18,290 nt of DNA from CAYNFH01 sp964396385 (GTDB lineage: Bacteria > Armatimonadota > Chthonomonadetes > Chthonomonadales > CAJBBX01). The DNA is taken from NCBI GenBank assembly GCA_964396385.1, contig CAYNFH010000137.1, positions 1-18,290 on the forward strand. Direction: 5' to 3'. The position numbers were made by a program, and so were the translations under genes. The notes below the pieces were generated by a model, which was not told the DNA's origin, made no database searches, and saw nothing but the letters and a program-made list of their open reading frames with translations. Positions 1 through 6,806 of this stretch are shown one piece after another (positions within the stretch are counted from its first letter, which is position 1; each line of letters begins with the position of its first letter).

Positions 1-1542
1 CCCTCCAATCGCGGCGATTCGGGATACCTCGTCCAGGGTGGTGCGCAGCTCCACGGCCTTGCGGGCCGCGTCCGCTACGAGCGTGCGCATCGGAGGCTGT
101 GCCATGAGAGCGACTTGGCGGAGCTCCTCCAGAGGCGCGCGCGAGGCGATGGCGGCGGCCAGCGGCGGCGCATTGACCAGCACCTCGAACACTCCGATTC
201 GGCCCCGGTACCGCCGGCCCATGCAGCGCGGGCAACCGCGTCCGGCGTAGAACACTGCGTCCGCCGGCATCTCGTATCCACCCATCACGGCCGCGCGGCG
301 GATCCGTTGGAGCTTTGCGGAATCCGGCTGTGCCGGCTCTTTGCAATCCGGGCAGATGCGGCGCACCAGGCGCATGCCCACCACGCACCTCAGCCCGTCC
401 GCTATCAGGAAGGGCTCGACCCCGATATCCACCAGCCTCTGGATGGCGCTCGGCGCATCCGCCGTGTGCAGCGAGGCCATCACCAGGTGGCCGGTTATCA
501 CCATCTCCGCGACCAGCTCCGCAGTTTCGAGATCGCGGATCTCGGAGACCATCACGTAGTCCGGGTCCTGCCGCAGCGCGGTCCGGAGCGCGACGGGGTA
601 GGTCACGCCTGTCTTGCGGAACACCGGGATCTGAGTGGTGTACGGCATCTGATACTCTACCGGATCCTCGATGGTGATGGTCTTGCGCGATTCGCAGGCC
701 ACCTCCTCCAGGCAGCTATAGAGTAGGGTCGACTTACCCGCGCCGGTGGGCCCGGTCGCAATAATGAGGCCGGTAGGTCGCGCGAGCGCCTCCCGTACTC
801 GGCGCAGGTCCTCCGGACCCATGCCGAGCGCGTCCATCCCCATAAGAACGCTTGTCCGGTCCAGAATGCGCATAACCGCAGCCTCCCCATAGAGCGAAGG
901 AACCAGCGAAACGCGGAGATCGAACTGGCGGCCTTGCCTTTCTGTCCGGAAGCGGCCGTCCTGCGGAATGCGTTTCTCGTTCAGGTTCATCTCCGTCATC
1001 TGCTTGAACGTCTGGATAAGTGGCTCGTGCAGCCGGAATGGCATCCGGCGCACCTCGCCAAGGTCACCGTCGATACGGTAGCGGAGCATAGTGAAGGTGA
1101 CGCCGCCGTCACGGGCCGGCTCCAGGTGGATGTCGCTGGCGCACATAGCGATCGCCAGGTTGGTGATGTGGTGCGCGAGCCGCGCCAGCGGCTCTCCGCC
1201 CTCGGCAGAATCGGTCTGCGGTTCCACGGACTTCACTCCGGTATCGGCGAGCTGCTGCTCGAAAAACCGGAGCTCCTCCTCCAGCTCGCGCGATTCGGCA
1301 GTGCCGAGCGCGGCGGGCGCGCGCTCCATGTATGCGGTGAGGTCGGCGCGTCGGAACCGCCACTGCCGGCCCACCTTCAGGCCCCGAAGGTCACCGCTGC
1401 TGAGGAGGCGGTAGAGGGTGGGCCGGCTGGTGCCCAGGAACTGGACGGCCTCGTCGAGGGTGAGAAGGTCGTCGGAGGGTGAGACCTGAGAGTTGAGAGG
1501 TGAGAGGTCAGTTTGTGGCGTGCCACTTTCTTCTTCGGACAT
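1..1542 (-). CDS. GspE/PilB-type secretion or pilus assembly ATPase with N-terminal excisionase-like HTH; C-terminal end cut by window edge
   Basis: Seen: 514 codons, open at the window edge. Residues about 25-72 look like a MerR/excisionase-type helix-turn-helix (TLDEAVQFLG, TLYRLL, GLKVGRQWRF). A linker follows, then a GspE/PilB core: N2 start with SDIHLEP at 137-142, Walker A GPTGAGKST at 264-272, LRQDPDYVMVSEIRD as the Walker B region at 323-337, His-box SLHTADAPS at 358-365, and a tetracysteine motif CPDC (397-400) plus CPRC (437-440). The tetracysteine favours GspE/PilB over PilT. Known: these hexameric cytoplasmic ATPases power type II secretion or type IV pilus extension. Their usual N-terminal N1/MshEN domain is absent and the HTH stands in its place. 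Start: ATG at 1542 has GGAGG 8 nt upstream; the in-frame ATG at 1548 is only 2 nt from it. Three TGAGAGG-type heptamers (1487-1507) encode part of the low-complexity N-terminal tail. Only a few C-terminal residues are probably missing. Confidence 0.93.
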   Translation of the reverse strand, partial: MSEEESGTPQTDLSPLNSQVSPSDDLLTLDEAVQFLGTSRPTLYRLLSSGDLRGLKVGRQWRFRRADLTAYMERAPAALGTAESRELEEELRFFEQQLADTGVKSVEPQTDSAEGGEPLARLAHHITNLAIAMCASDIHLEPARDGGVTFTMLRYRIDGDLGEVRRMPFRLHEPLIQTFKQMTEMNLNEKRIPQDGRFRTERQGRQFDLRVSLVPSLYGEAAVMRILDRTSVLMGMDALGMGPEDLRRVREALARPTGLIIATGPTGAGKSTLLYSCLEEVACESRKTITIEDPVEYQMPYTTQIPVFRKTGVTYPVALRTALRQDPDYVMVSEIRDLETAELVAEMVITGHLVMASLHTADAPSAIQRLVDIGVEPFLIADGLRCVVGMRLVRRICPDCKEPAQPDSAKLQRIRRAAVMGGYEMPADAVFYAGRGCPRCMGRRYRGRIGVFEVLVNAPPLAAAIASRAPLEELRQVALMAQPPMRTLVADAARKAVELRTTLDEVSRIAAIGG

Positions 1543-1629
1543 TGTCATAGCCTCCGTGAGGTGGGTGTGGTCGGACTCCAGGTCCGGCGGCCTGGGGCTG
1601 GCCGACTATGTCAAATCATCTTGTAATGA

Positions 1630-1658
1630 TTCATAGCATGTAATGAGAACACTGTCAA
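1630..1658 (-). promoter_or_regulatory. Sigma-70-like promoter for the HTH-ATPase gene
   Basis: On the minus strand TTGACA (1658-1653) is followed by a 17-nt spacer and TATGAA (1635-1630), preceded by TG as in an extended -10. Transcription would start near 1623, leaving a leader of about 80 nt before the ATG at 1542. Its -35 lies back to back with the -35 of the divergent operon promoter. Confidence 0.55.
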
Positions 1659-1666
1659 GCCGTCAA

Positions 1667-1695
1667 TTGACAGGGTGAAGGCGGTCTGATATACT
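1667..1695 (+). promoter_or_regulatory. Strong sigma-70-like promoter of the epimerase-Nif3 operon
   Basis: TTGACA (1667-1672), 17-nt spacer, TATACT (1690-1695): a near-consensus promoter. The predicted start near 1702 lies downstream of the ATG at 1700 but upstream of the GTG at 1718, so it argues for the GTG start and a leader of about 16 nt. The palindrome GTCAATTGAC (1662-1671) and the inverted repeat CTGTCAA (1652-1658) / TTGACAG (1667-1673) overlap this -35 and the divergent one. They could be an operator or simply the symmetry of two facing -35 boxes. Confidence 0.72.
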
Positions 1696-1717
1696 CGGCA
1701 TGCCGCAGGAGGGACCC

Positions 1718-2533
1718 GTGAAGCTCGCATTCACTACACTTGGCTGCCCATCATGGACCCTGGATCAGGTGGTTCGCGCCGCCGTCGAGTACGGCTACCA
1801 GGGAGTAGAGGTTCGGGGGCTGGGACCCCACGTGGACCTGCGCGAATCCCCCGAGTTCTCGGCCTCCCAGCGCCCCAATACACGCCGCCGTTTTGAGGAC
1901 GCGGGGCTGGCCATCTGCTGCCTCGGCGCCTCCTCCAGCTTTGCGAACCCGGACCGCGTCGCCGGATCCATCAACGAGGCGAGCGCTTACGTGGAGCTCG
2001 CCGCGGAGCTTGGGTGTCCTCTCGTGCGCGTATTCGGCGGCACGGCGCCGGAAGGGGAGAGCCAGGAGGAGGCCGCCGCACGCGTGGCCGGCGCGCTTTC
2101 GGAGCTGGCGCCCTTCGCGCGCGAGCACCGCGTGACCCTGGTGCTGGAGACACACGACTCCTTTTCCACTGGGGCGAAGGTGGCGGGGGCGCTGCGGCAG
2201 GTGGCATCGGATTCCGTGGGCGCGCTGTGGGACCTCCACCATCCCTATCGCCAGGGAGAGGCGCCGGAAGAGACCTATGCCGAGCTCGCGCCGTATCTGC
2301 GCCATACCCACGTGAAGGACAGCCGCGATGGCGCCTACTGCCTGCTGGGCGAAGGGGATGTGCCGGTCCGCGAGATGATCCGGCTGCTGCGGCGCGCGCC
2401 CGCCCAGGGGCCGCGGCCGGAGTGGCTCTCACTGGAGTGGGAGAAGCGGTGGCATCCGGAGATCGCCGACCCAGAGGTCGCCTTCCCGCAGTACGCGCGG
2501 ACGCTCAAGACCTACCTGGAGGCGGCCGCGTGA
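1718..2533 (+). CDS. Sugar phosphate isomerase/epimerase-like TIM-barrel protein
   Basis: 271 aa, xylose-isomerase-like TIM barrel (AP endonuclease 2 superfamily). Seen: the start KLAFTTLGCPSW is typical of this family. Candidate metal or active-site residues are E144 (LVLETHD), D172 and H175 (LWDLHHPY), H198 (HTHVKDS) and E240 (SLEWEK). Known: such proteins isomerise or epimerise sugars or polyols, or act on inositol derivatives; the substrate cannot be read from sequence. Start: GTG at 1718 has AGGAGG (1707-1712) with a 5-nt gap and lies downstream of the predicted transcription start, unlike the ATG at 1700. The stop overlaps the start of the Nif3-family gene by 4 nt (GTGA), so the two are probably translationally coupled. 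Cytosolic; no signal peptide. Confidence 0.9.
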   Translation: MKLAFTTLGCPSWTLDQVVRAAVEYGYQGVEVRGLGPHVDLRESPEFSASQRPNTRRRFEDAGLAICCLGASSSFANPDRVAGSINEASAYVELAAELGCPLVRVFGGTAPEGESQEEAAARVAGALSELAPFAREHRVTLVLETHDSFSTGAKVAGALRQVASDSVGALWDLHHPYRQGEAPEETYAELAPYLRHTHVKDSRDGAYCLLGEGDVPVREMIRLLRRAPAQGPRPEWLSLEWEKRWHPEIADPEVAFPQYARTLKTYLEAAA

Positions 2534-3672
2534 CTCCCCGCCGCATGGAGGAGCCGGCGGGTGACCGGCCCCGTAGGCGCCGCCGTCGCGCCCTCAACAC
2601 GGCGGGCATCGTCGACTTCCTAGAATACCTGGCGCCGCCCAACCTGGCGGTGCCGGAGCAGCCCTACGGCCTTCAGGTCGGCGCGCCCACGGCCGAGATC
2701 AGCTCGGTGGTCGTGGCGCCCATGGCCACCTTCGACGCGCTCTCCACCGCGGCCTCCCGCAAACAGGCGCTGCTCATCACCTCCGCCCCGCTCATCACCG
2801 AGCCCGTCATGGCCGTGCGGCGAGACACGCCGATCGGCGGCAAGCTCTCCTACCTGCTCGAGCACCGCATCAACTACTACGCGCTGGCGAATACGTATGC
2901 CGCCGCTCCGGGCGGGTTCGACGACAGCCTGGCGGAACGGCTGGGCCTGGCGGCCACAGTCGCCATCCAGCCGACCACGTTCGAGCCCCAGTACAAGATG
3001 GCCGTGTACGTACCTCCGGCGGCAGCGGGCCAGGTCCTGCGCGCGGCGGCGGAGGCCGGGGCGGGCCGCATCGGCAAGTACAGTCACTGCTCCTTCCAGA
3101 CGCGCGGCACCGGCACGTTCCTGCCCAACCCGGGTGCGAAGCCGACCATCGGGTCTGTGGGCCGTCTCGAGAACGTGGAGGAGGTGCGGCTGGAGATGGT
3201 GGTCCCTCAGCGCGAGTTGCAGGGCGTCATCGCGGCCGTGCTGGACGCTCACCCGTACGAGGAGGTGGCGTACGACGTCTACACCGTGAAAAACCCCGGC
3301 GTTATGTACGGTCGCGGACGCATTGGGGAGCTGCCGCTCAAGGTCTCGCTTGAGACGGTAATTGCCCAGGTACAGGACGCGCTTGGCACAGACGCTCTGC
3401 GCTGCTCGCACCGGCCGGAGTTCCCCATCGCCTCGCTCGCGGTGGCCAGCGGCATCAGCGACGGCCTGTTCTGGCCCGCCAACCGCTCCGGGGCGGGGGC
3501 GTTCGTTACCGGCGGGGCGACGCCGCAGGACCTGATGCTGGCGGACGGCAGCACCACCGTGGTGATCGACGTGGGCTACTCGGCGTCCGTGATGCCGGGG
3601 CTGTTACGACTTTGCGCACAGCTCCAGGACACCTTCTCCGCGGAGGGGGTGGAGGTAGCATACTGTCCATGA
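2530..3672 (+). CDS. Nif3/YqfO-family (DUF34) protein lacking the canonical metal ligands
   Basis: 380 aa. Seen: Nif3-like N-terminal half (YLAPPNLA, YGLQVG at 46-51, AAAPGG at 124-129), a YqfO-type PII/CutA-like insertion at about 154-258 (GRIGKYSHCSFQ, GTGTFLPN, HPYEEVAYD), and a C-terminal Nif3 half (AFVTGGAT, IDVGYSAS). Known: Nif3 proteins hold two metals through HH in LITHHPL, an Asp before AAPGG, and H/E in GHxATE. Here these positions read S85-A86, A124, Y350 and V354, so all five ligands are replaced while the fold motifs remain. It is therefore probably a non-metal paralog; its job is unknown, and canonical Nif3 function is itself debated. Start: GTG at 2530 with GGAGG 7 nt upstream, overlapping the preceding stop; the ATG at 2545 has no ribosome site. 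The Arg-rich stretch at 13-20 is unusual. Confidence 0.88.
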   Translation: MTPRRMEEPAGDRPRRRRRRALNTAGIVDFLEYLAPPNLAVPEQPYGLQVGAPTAEISSVVVAPMATFDALSTAASRKQALLITSAPLITEPVMAVRRDTPIGGKLSYLLEHRINYYALANTYAAAPGGFDDSLAERLGLAATVAIQPTTFEPQYKMAVYVPPAAAGQVLRAAAEAGAGRIGKYSHCSFQTRGTGTFLPNPGAKPTIGSVGRLENVEEVRLEMVVPQRELQGVIAAVLDAHPYEEVAYDVYTVKNPGVMYGRGRIGELPLKVSLETVIAQVQDALGTDALRCSHRPEFPIASLAVASGISDGLFWPANRSGAGAFVTGGATPQDLMLADGSTTVVIDVGYSASVMPGLLRLCAQLQDTFSAEGVEVAYCP

Positions 3673-3716
3673 GGGCTGAAGGTTTAAGGTTGAACGTTCG
3701 ATTACAGAGCCCTGTC

Positions 3717-3758
3717 CTACTGACTGCTGCCTACTGCCTACTGCCTACTGACTACTGA
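3717..3758 (+). repeat. Six tandem heptanucleotides (CTACTGA type) before a start codon
   Basis: Six consecutive 7-nt units: CTACTGA, CTGCTGC, CTACTGC, CTACTGC, CTACTGA, CTACTGA, ending 2 nt before the ATG at 3761. They occupy the place where a ribosome binding site would be. A different imperfect heptamer run (AAGGTTT, AAGGTTG, AACGTTC) lies just upstream at 3679-3699. Confidence 0.9.
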
Positions 3759-3760
3759 CA

Positions 3761-4732
3761 ATGAGGGCTCTCGTCACACGCGTGCTGCCGGAGGAGGCGC
3801 TGGCGATTATCCGCAGCGCCGCCGACGTGGAGGTTTGGCCGGAGGAGCTTCCTCCGCCCCGCGACGTTCTGCTGACCCGGGTTGCAGACGCCGACGGCCT
3901 GCTCTGCCTTCTGACGGACCGCATTGACGCAGAGCTGCTGGACCGCGCCCCGAAGCTGCGCGTGGTGAGCCAGATGGCGGTAGGGGTGGACAACATCGAC
4001 GTGGATGCCTGCGCGGAGCGCGGTATTCCGGTGGGAAACACGCCCGGGGTGCTGGCCGAGACCACGGCGGACCTGGCCTTCGCGCTGCTTATGGCCACGG
4101 CGAGGCGGATTGTGGACGGAGACCGCGCCGTGCGCTCCGGCGAGTGGGTGACCTGGTCGCCTATGTTCATGACCGGCATGGACGTGCACCACGCCACACT
4201 GGGGCTGGTGGGCCTGGGCCGGATCGGGACGGAGATGGCGAAGCGCGCGCACGGGTTCGATATGCGCATCCTCTATGCCACGCGCACGGACAAGCCGGAG
4301 GTGGACCAGCTCTACGGGGCGCGGCCGGTGGACCTCGACACTCTGCTTGAGGAGAGCGACTTCGTCTCCGTCCACACGGCGCTGACGCCCGATACGCACC
4401 ACCTCATCGGCCGGGAGCAGTTTGCGCGCATGAAGCGGACGGCCATCTTGATCAACACGGCGCGCGGCCCAGTGGTGGATCAAACCGCGCTGTACGAGGC
4501 GTTGCGGGATGGGCGGATTGCCGCGGCGGGGCTGGACGTTTTCGAGACCGAGCCGCTGCCGGACGATGAGCCGCTCCTGATGCTGGACAACGTGGTGGTC
4601 CTGCCGCACATCGGCTCGGCGTCCGTGGCCACCCGCACGCGGATGGCGGTTCTGGCGGCCGAGAACCTGGTCGCCGGCCTCGAAGGCCGGCCGCTGCCGC
4701 ACCCAGTCAATCGGGTAGTCAGTAGTCAGTAG
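3761..4732 (+). CDS. D-2-hydroxyacid dehydrogenase, glyoxylate reductase/SerA-like
   Basis: 323 aa, normal length for the family. Seen: Rossmann motif GLGRIG at 151-156, and the catalytic triad of D-2-hydroxyacid dehydrogenases as R235 (NTARGPVVD), E264 (FETEPLP) and H283 (LPHIGSAS). Overall motifs (KRAHGFDMRILYATRT, PHIGSASVATR) are closest to GyaR-type glyoxylate/hydroxypyruvate reductases. Known: these reduce 2-keto acids to D-2-hydroxyacids with NAD(P)H; the basic residue after the second strand (R175) would fit NADPH, which is inference. The ACT domain of many SerA proteins is absent. Cytosolic. Start at 3761 is the first Met matching family length, but it has no Shine-Dalgarno because heptamer repeats fill the upstream region. 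The last residues VVSSQ and the stop codon are encoded by TCAGTAG repeats. Confidence 0.93.
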   Translation: MRALVTRVLPEEALAIIRSAADVEVWPEELPPPRDVLLTRVADADGLLCLLTDRIDAELLDRAPKLRVVSQMAVGVDNIDVDACAERGIPVGNTPGVLAETTADLAFALLMATARRIVDGDRAVRSGEWVTWSPMFMTGMDVHHATLGLVGLGRIGTEMAKRAHGFDMRILYATRTDKPEVDQLYGARPVDLDTLLEESDFVSVHTALTPDTHHLIGREQFARMKRTAILINTARGPVVDQTALYEALRDGRIAAAGLDVFETEPLPDDEPLLMLDNVVVLPHIGSASVATRTRMAVLAAENLVAGLEGRPLPHPVNRVVSSQ

Positions 4733-4789
4733 AAGGACCTGACGACGCTCCGGCCTACTGACTACCGACTACTGACTACTGACTGCTGG
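4715..4789. terminator. Heptamer-repeat inverted repeat between convergent genes, possible bidirectional terminator
   Basis: Left arm 4715-4732 consists of TCAGTAG units. The right arm 4755-4772 (CTACTGA, CTACCGA, start of CTACTGA) pairs with it at 17 of 18 positions, with a 22-nt loop. Further CTACTGA-type units run to 4789. The stop codons of both convergent genes (TAG at 4730-4732 and, on the minus strand, at 4778-4776) lie inside repeat units. No U-tract follows, so termination is plausible but not proven. Confidence 0.55.
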
Positions 4790-6644
4790 CCGATCTCCGG
4801 CTGCGCCGTGCGAAGTCGAAGATGTCCGGGACCGCTTTCCCCTGCGTCAAGTGCTCCTCGTCCGCCGTGTAGGTGACAAACGCCAGGCACATCTCGTCGG
4901 TGGTCTGCTCGCCCCAACGCACCTCCCGCAGCGGATGGCTGGGGTTGTTCGGGTTCGCATCCGAGTTGTCGTAGACCGCCTCCAGGCTCACCACCGACCC
5001 CTTCGGCAGCTTCAGCGGCTGTTTGAACCCGTACGTTAGCTGCCAGCGGAAGTCCCAGTCCGGAACGTCCACGAGCTGCGTCTGGCTCTTGTCCGGAAGC
5101 GTCACGACTACCTTCATCGAGCGGCCCAGCAGGTGCATGTGTGGCGTCACGGCGAGCACCGTGATGTCGCGGATCACCGGCATGGAGGCGGTCTCCACGT
5201 GGTGGGCGTCGCCGGCCGGGATGCGGATGAAGGGGTTCACCACTGGCAGGAGCCGCACGCGCTTATCCACGGGACCTTTGGCGAAGTAGAGCCCTATCTG
5301 GCTCTGATCCTTCTCCGACTTGCCGTCCTTGTGGTAGTGCACCTCCAGCACGATGTCCGCTCCCTTGGGCAACAGAGCCCCCACGCCCGGCGGCAGGAAC
5401 CGCGCCTCGTTTCCGGGCGCCCATCCGGCGAAGATGAGCACAGGGAAGAAGCCGGGGCCGCTGCCCGGAGTGGGGTTGGTGTAGCCGGGGCCGGGGCTTT
5501 TGGCCTGCAGCTCCCGCGCTTTGCCGCTCAGGTCCAGGTACGCAATGACGTGATGAACCACGGCACGGTTGCCGGGATGCACCTCTACAGCGGAGACATA
5601 GCGGTCCTCCGCGTAATGGGTGGGAATCACGAAGCAGTGGTACTCGTCTCGGCCGTCCGCTTCTACAGTGTAGGGCTGCTCCATACCGAAAATGACGTCC
5701 GGCTTGCCAAGCTGCCAACCATCCCGGAACTTGGGCTCTGCCGGCGTCTGCTTGAGGTTCCCCGCAGGAGCGCCCGCGTCCGCCCAGGCGCCGATGGTCT
5801 GGATCTGCGCTGTGGTGAGACGCCGCTCGTCCAAGAACTCGCCGTGGGAATCGGCTTTCCAGGGCGGCATGGTGCGGGCGGCCGTTACCGCTTTGAGCTG
5901 TTTGGCCCACTCGGCCGCTTCTTTGTAGCTCTCCAGCCCGAAGGGGGCGACCTGCCCCTTCCGATGGCATGCGACACAGTTCTTCTGGAGGATGGGAGCG
6001 ATGTCTCTGGCGTACGTGATGGGACCCGCATGGCCGGTGCGGCTGGAGGACATGATCACGCAGCCGAACGGCTTTGTCTCCGCCTGAGCAACATGCCGGC
6101 CCGCGAGGACGGCTTCCAGAGCATCGCGCAGATCGTGAGAGTGGACGAGCGTGGAATCTAGGTTGTCGTCGATGCGCCCGCGGTAGCGAATGGCGCCGGT
6201 GGAGTCCAGCACCACCACCTCGGGCGTGGCTGTGGCGCCAAGACGCTTGGCAAGCGAACCGTCGTCCTTTACCACTGTGAAGGTATATCCGCGCTCTTCT
6301 GCGTGCTTCTGGACCTTCTCCGGGGTGTCCTGTACGTTGGGGTAGACGGCGAGAAAGTGGAACCCTCTGGCCGAGTAAGTCTTCTCAAGCTCCAGGATGC
6401 GCGGGGTGTAACTGTTGCTGACCGGGCACTCTGAGCCCAGGAACAGGTAGACAGCAGGCAGCTCTGCAGCCGTCGTGAGCGAGTGGGCGGCGCCGCTCAG
6501 GTCGCGAAAAGCCAGGGCGGCCGGATGGGCGCCGATGGTGGCAGAGGTCGCCGCGACCAAAGGCGTGCGGGCGACGAAAAGGCCGAGAGCAGCGGCGCAG
6601 AGCAAGGACAGGGCAGGTCGAAGGCGGGCAGCGGGCGTACGCAT
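4776..6644 (-). CDS. Exported redoxin - cytochrome c - copper type II monooxygenase-like fusion protein
   Basis: 622 aa. Domains in order: signal peptide about 1-32; peroxiredoxin/thioredoxin-like domain about 40-185 with a single active-site-like Cys C73 (SECPVSNSY); heme c motif CVACH at 223-227 with possible axial M259 (RTMPPWKAD); and a C-terminal domain of the PHM/dopamine beta-monooxygenase type. Candidate copper ligands are H364-H365 (VVHHV), H436/H438 (VHYHK), H502/H504 (PHMHLLG) and M585 (DEMCLAF). Known: PHM/DBM enzymes hydroxylate substrates with two coppers and O2; the bacterial substrate is unknown. Location is probably the periplasm. Start: ATG at 6644 has GGAGG 5 nt away and begins the signal peptide, so I reject the 44-residue extension to 6776. 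A TATAAT box lies at 6687-6682. The C-terminus (SSQ, stop) is encoded by repeat sequence. Confidence 0.9.
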   Translation of the reverse strand: MRTPAARLRPALSLLCAAALGLFVARTPLVAATSATIGAHPAALAFRDLSGAAHSLTTAAELPAVYLFLGSECPVSNSYTPRILELEKTYSARGFHFLAVYPNVQDTPEKVQKHAEERGYTFTVVKDDGSLAKRLGATATPEVVVLDSTGAIRYRGRIDDNLDSTLVHSHDLRDALEAVLAGRHVAQAETKPFGCVIMSSSRTGHAGPITYARDIAPILQKNCVACHRKGQVAPFGLESYKEAAEWAKQLKAVTAARTMPPWKADSHGEFLDERRLTTAQIQTIGAWADAGAPAGNLKQTPAEPKFRDGWQLGKPDVIFGMEQPYTVEADGRDEYHCFVIPTHYAEDRYVSAVEVHPGNRAVVHHVIAYLDLSGKARELQAKSPGPGYTNPTPGSGPGFFPVLIFAGWAPGNEARFLPPGVGALLPKGADIVLEVHYHKDGKSEKDQSQIGLYFAKGPVDKRVRLLPVVNPFIRIPAGDAHHVETASMPVIRDITVLAVTPHMHLLGRSMKVVVTLPDKSQTQLVDVPDWDFRWQLTYGFKQPLKLPKGSVVSLEAVYDNSDANPNNPSHPLREVRWGEQTTDEMCLAFVTYTADEEHLTQGKAVPDIFDFARRSRRSASSQ

Positions 6645-6681
6645 CGCATCCTCCAGGGCGCGGGAGAAGGACCTTTGTTGG

Positions 6682-6687
6682 ATTATA
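6682..6687 (-). promoter_or_regulatory. -10 box (TATAAT) for the redoxin/monooxygenase gene
   Basis: A perfect TATAAT reads on the minus strand 38 nt before the chosen ATG at 6644. No good -35 hexamer is visible at 16-18 nt spacing, so the promoter may need an activator or be chance. Confidence 0.4.
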
Positions 6688-6769
6688 CGATACATCATCT
6701 GATTCCGGTTGCGCATTTTTTCACAAATTGCGCGACAGGAGTAATTCGGGCGGACGGCCAAATGGGAAG

Positions 6770-6790
6770 TAGTCAATAGTCGGTAGTCAT
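6770..6790 (+). repeat. Third heptamer tract (TAGTCAA, TAGTCGG, TAGTCAT)
   Basis: Three imperfect 7-nt units of the same family as the 4715-4732 arm, directly upstream of the endonuclease IV gene. With the tracts at 3717-3758 and 4715-4789, they sit at every boundary of the dehydrogenase and monooxygenase genes. Confidence 0.75.
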
Positions 6791-6806
6791 GTAGTTAGGA
6801 TTCCAA

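Noticed and set aside
934..1482. Plus-strand frame of 182 codons
   Set aside because: Antisense shadow of the HTH-ATPase gene, which has a full set of GspE/PilB motifs.
2014..2529. Long in-frame upstream extension of the Nif3-family gene
   Set aside because: It runs through the epimerase gene in another frame with Arg/Gly-rich junk; the GTG at 2530 has a good ribosome site and a 4-nt overlap typical of coupling.
5133..6161. Plus-strand frame of 342 codons
   Set aside because: Antisense shadow of the redoxin/monooxygenase gene; no motifs and His/Val/Arg-rich composition typical of shadows.
6645..6776. 44-residue N-terminal extension of the redoxin/monooxygenase protein
   Set aside because: It lacks a ribosome site, would cover the TATAAT box and would bury the signal peptide that starts at 6644.
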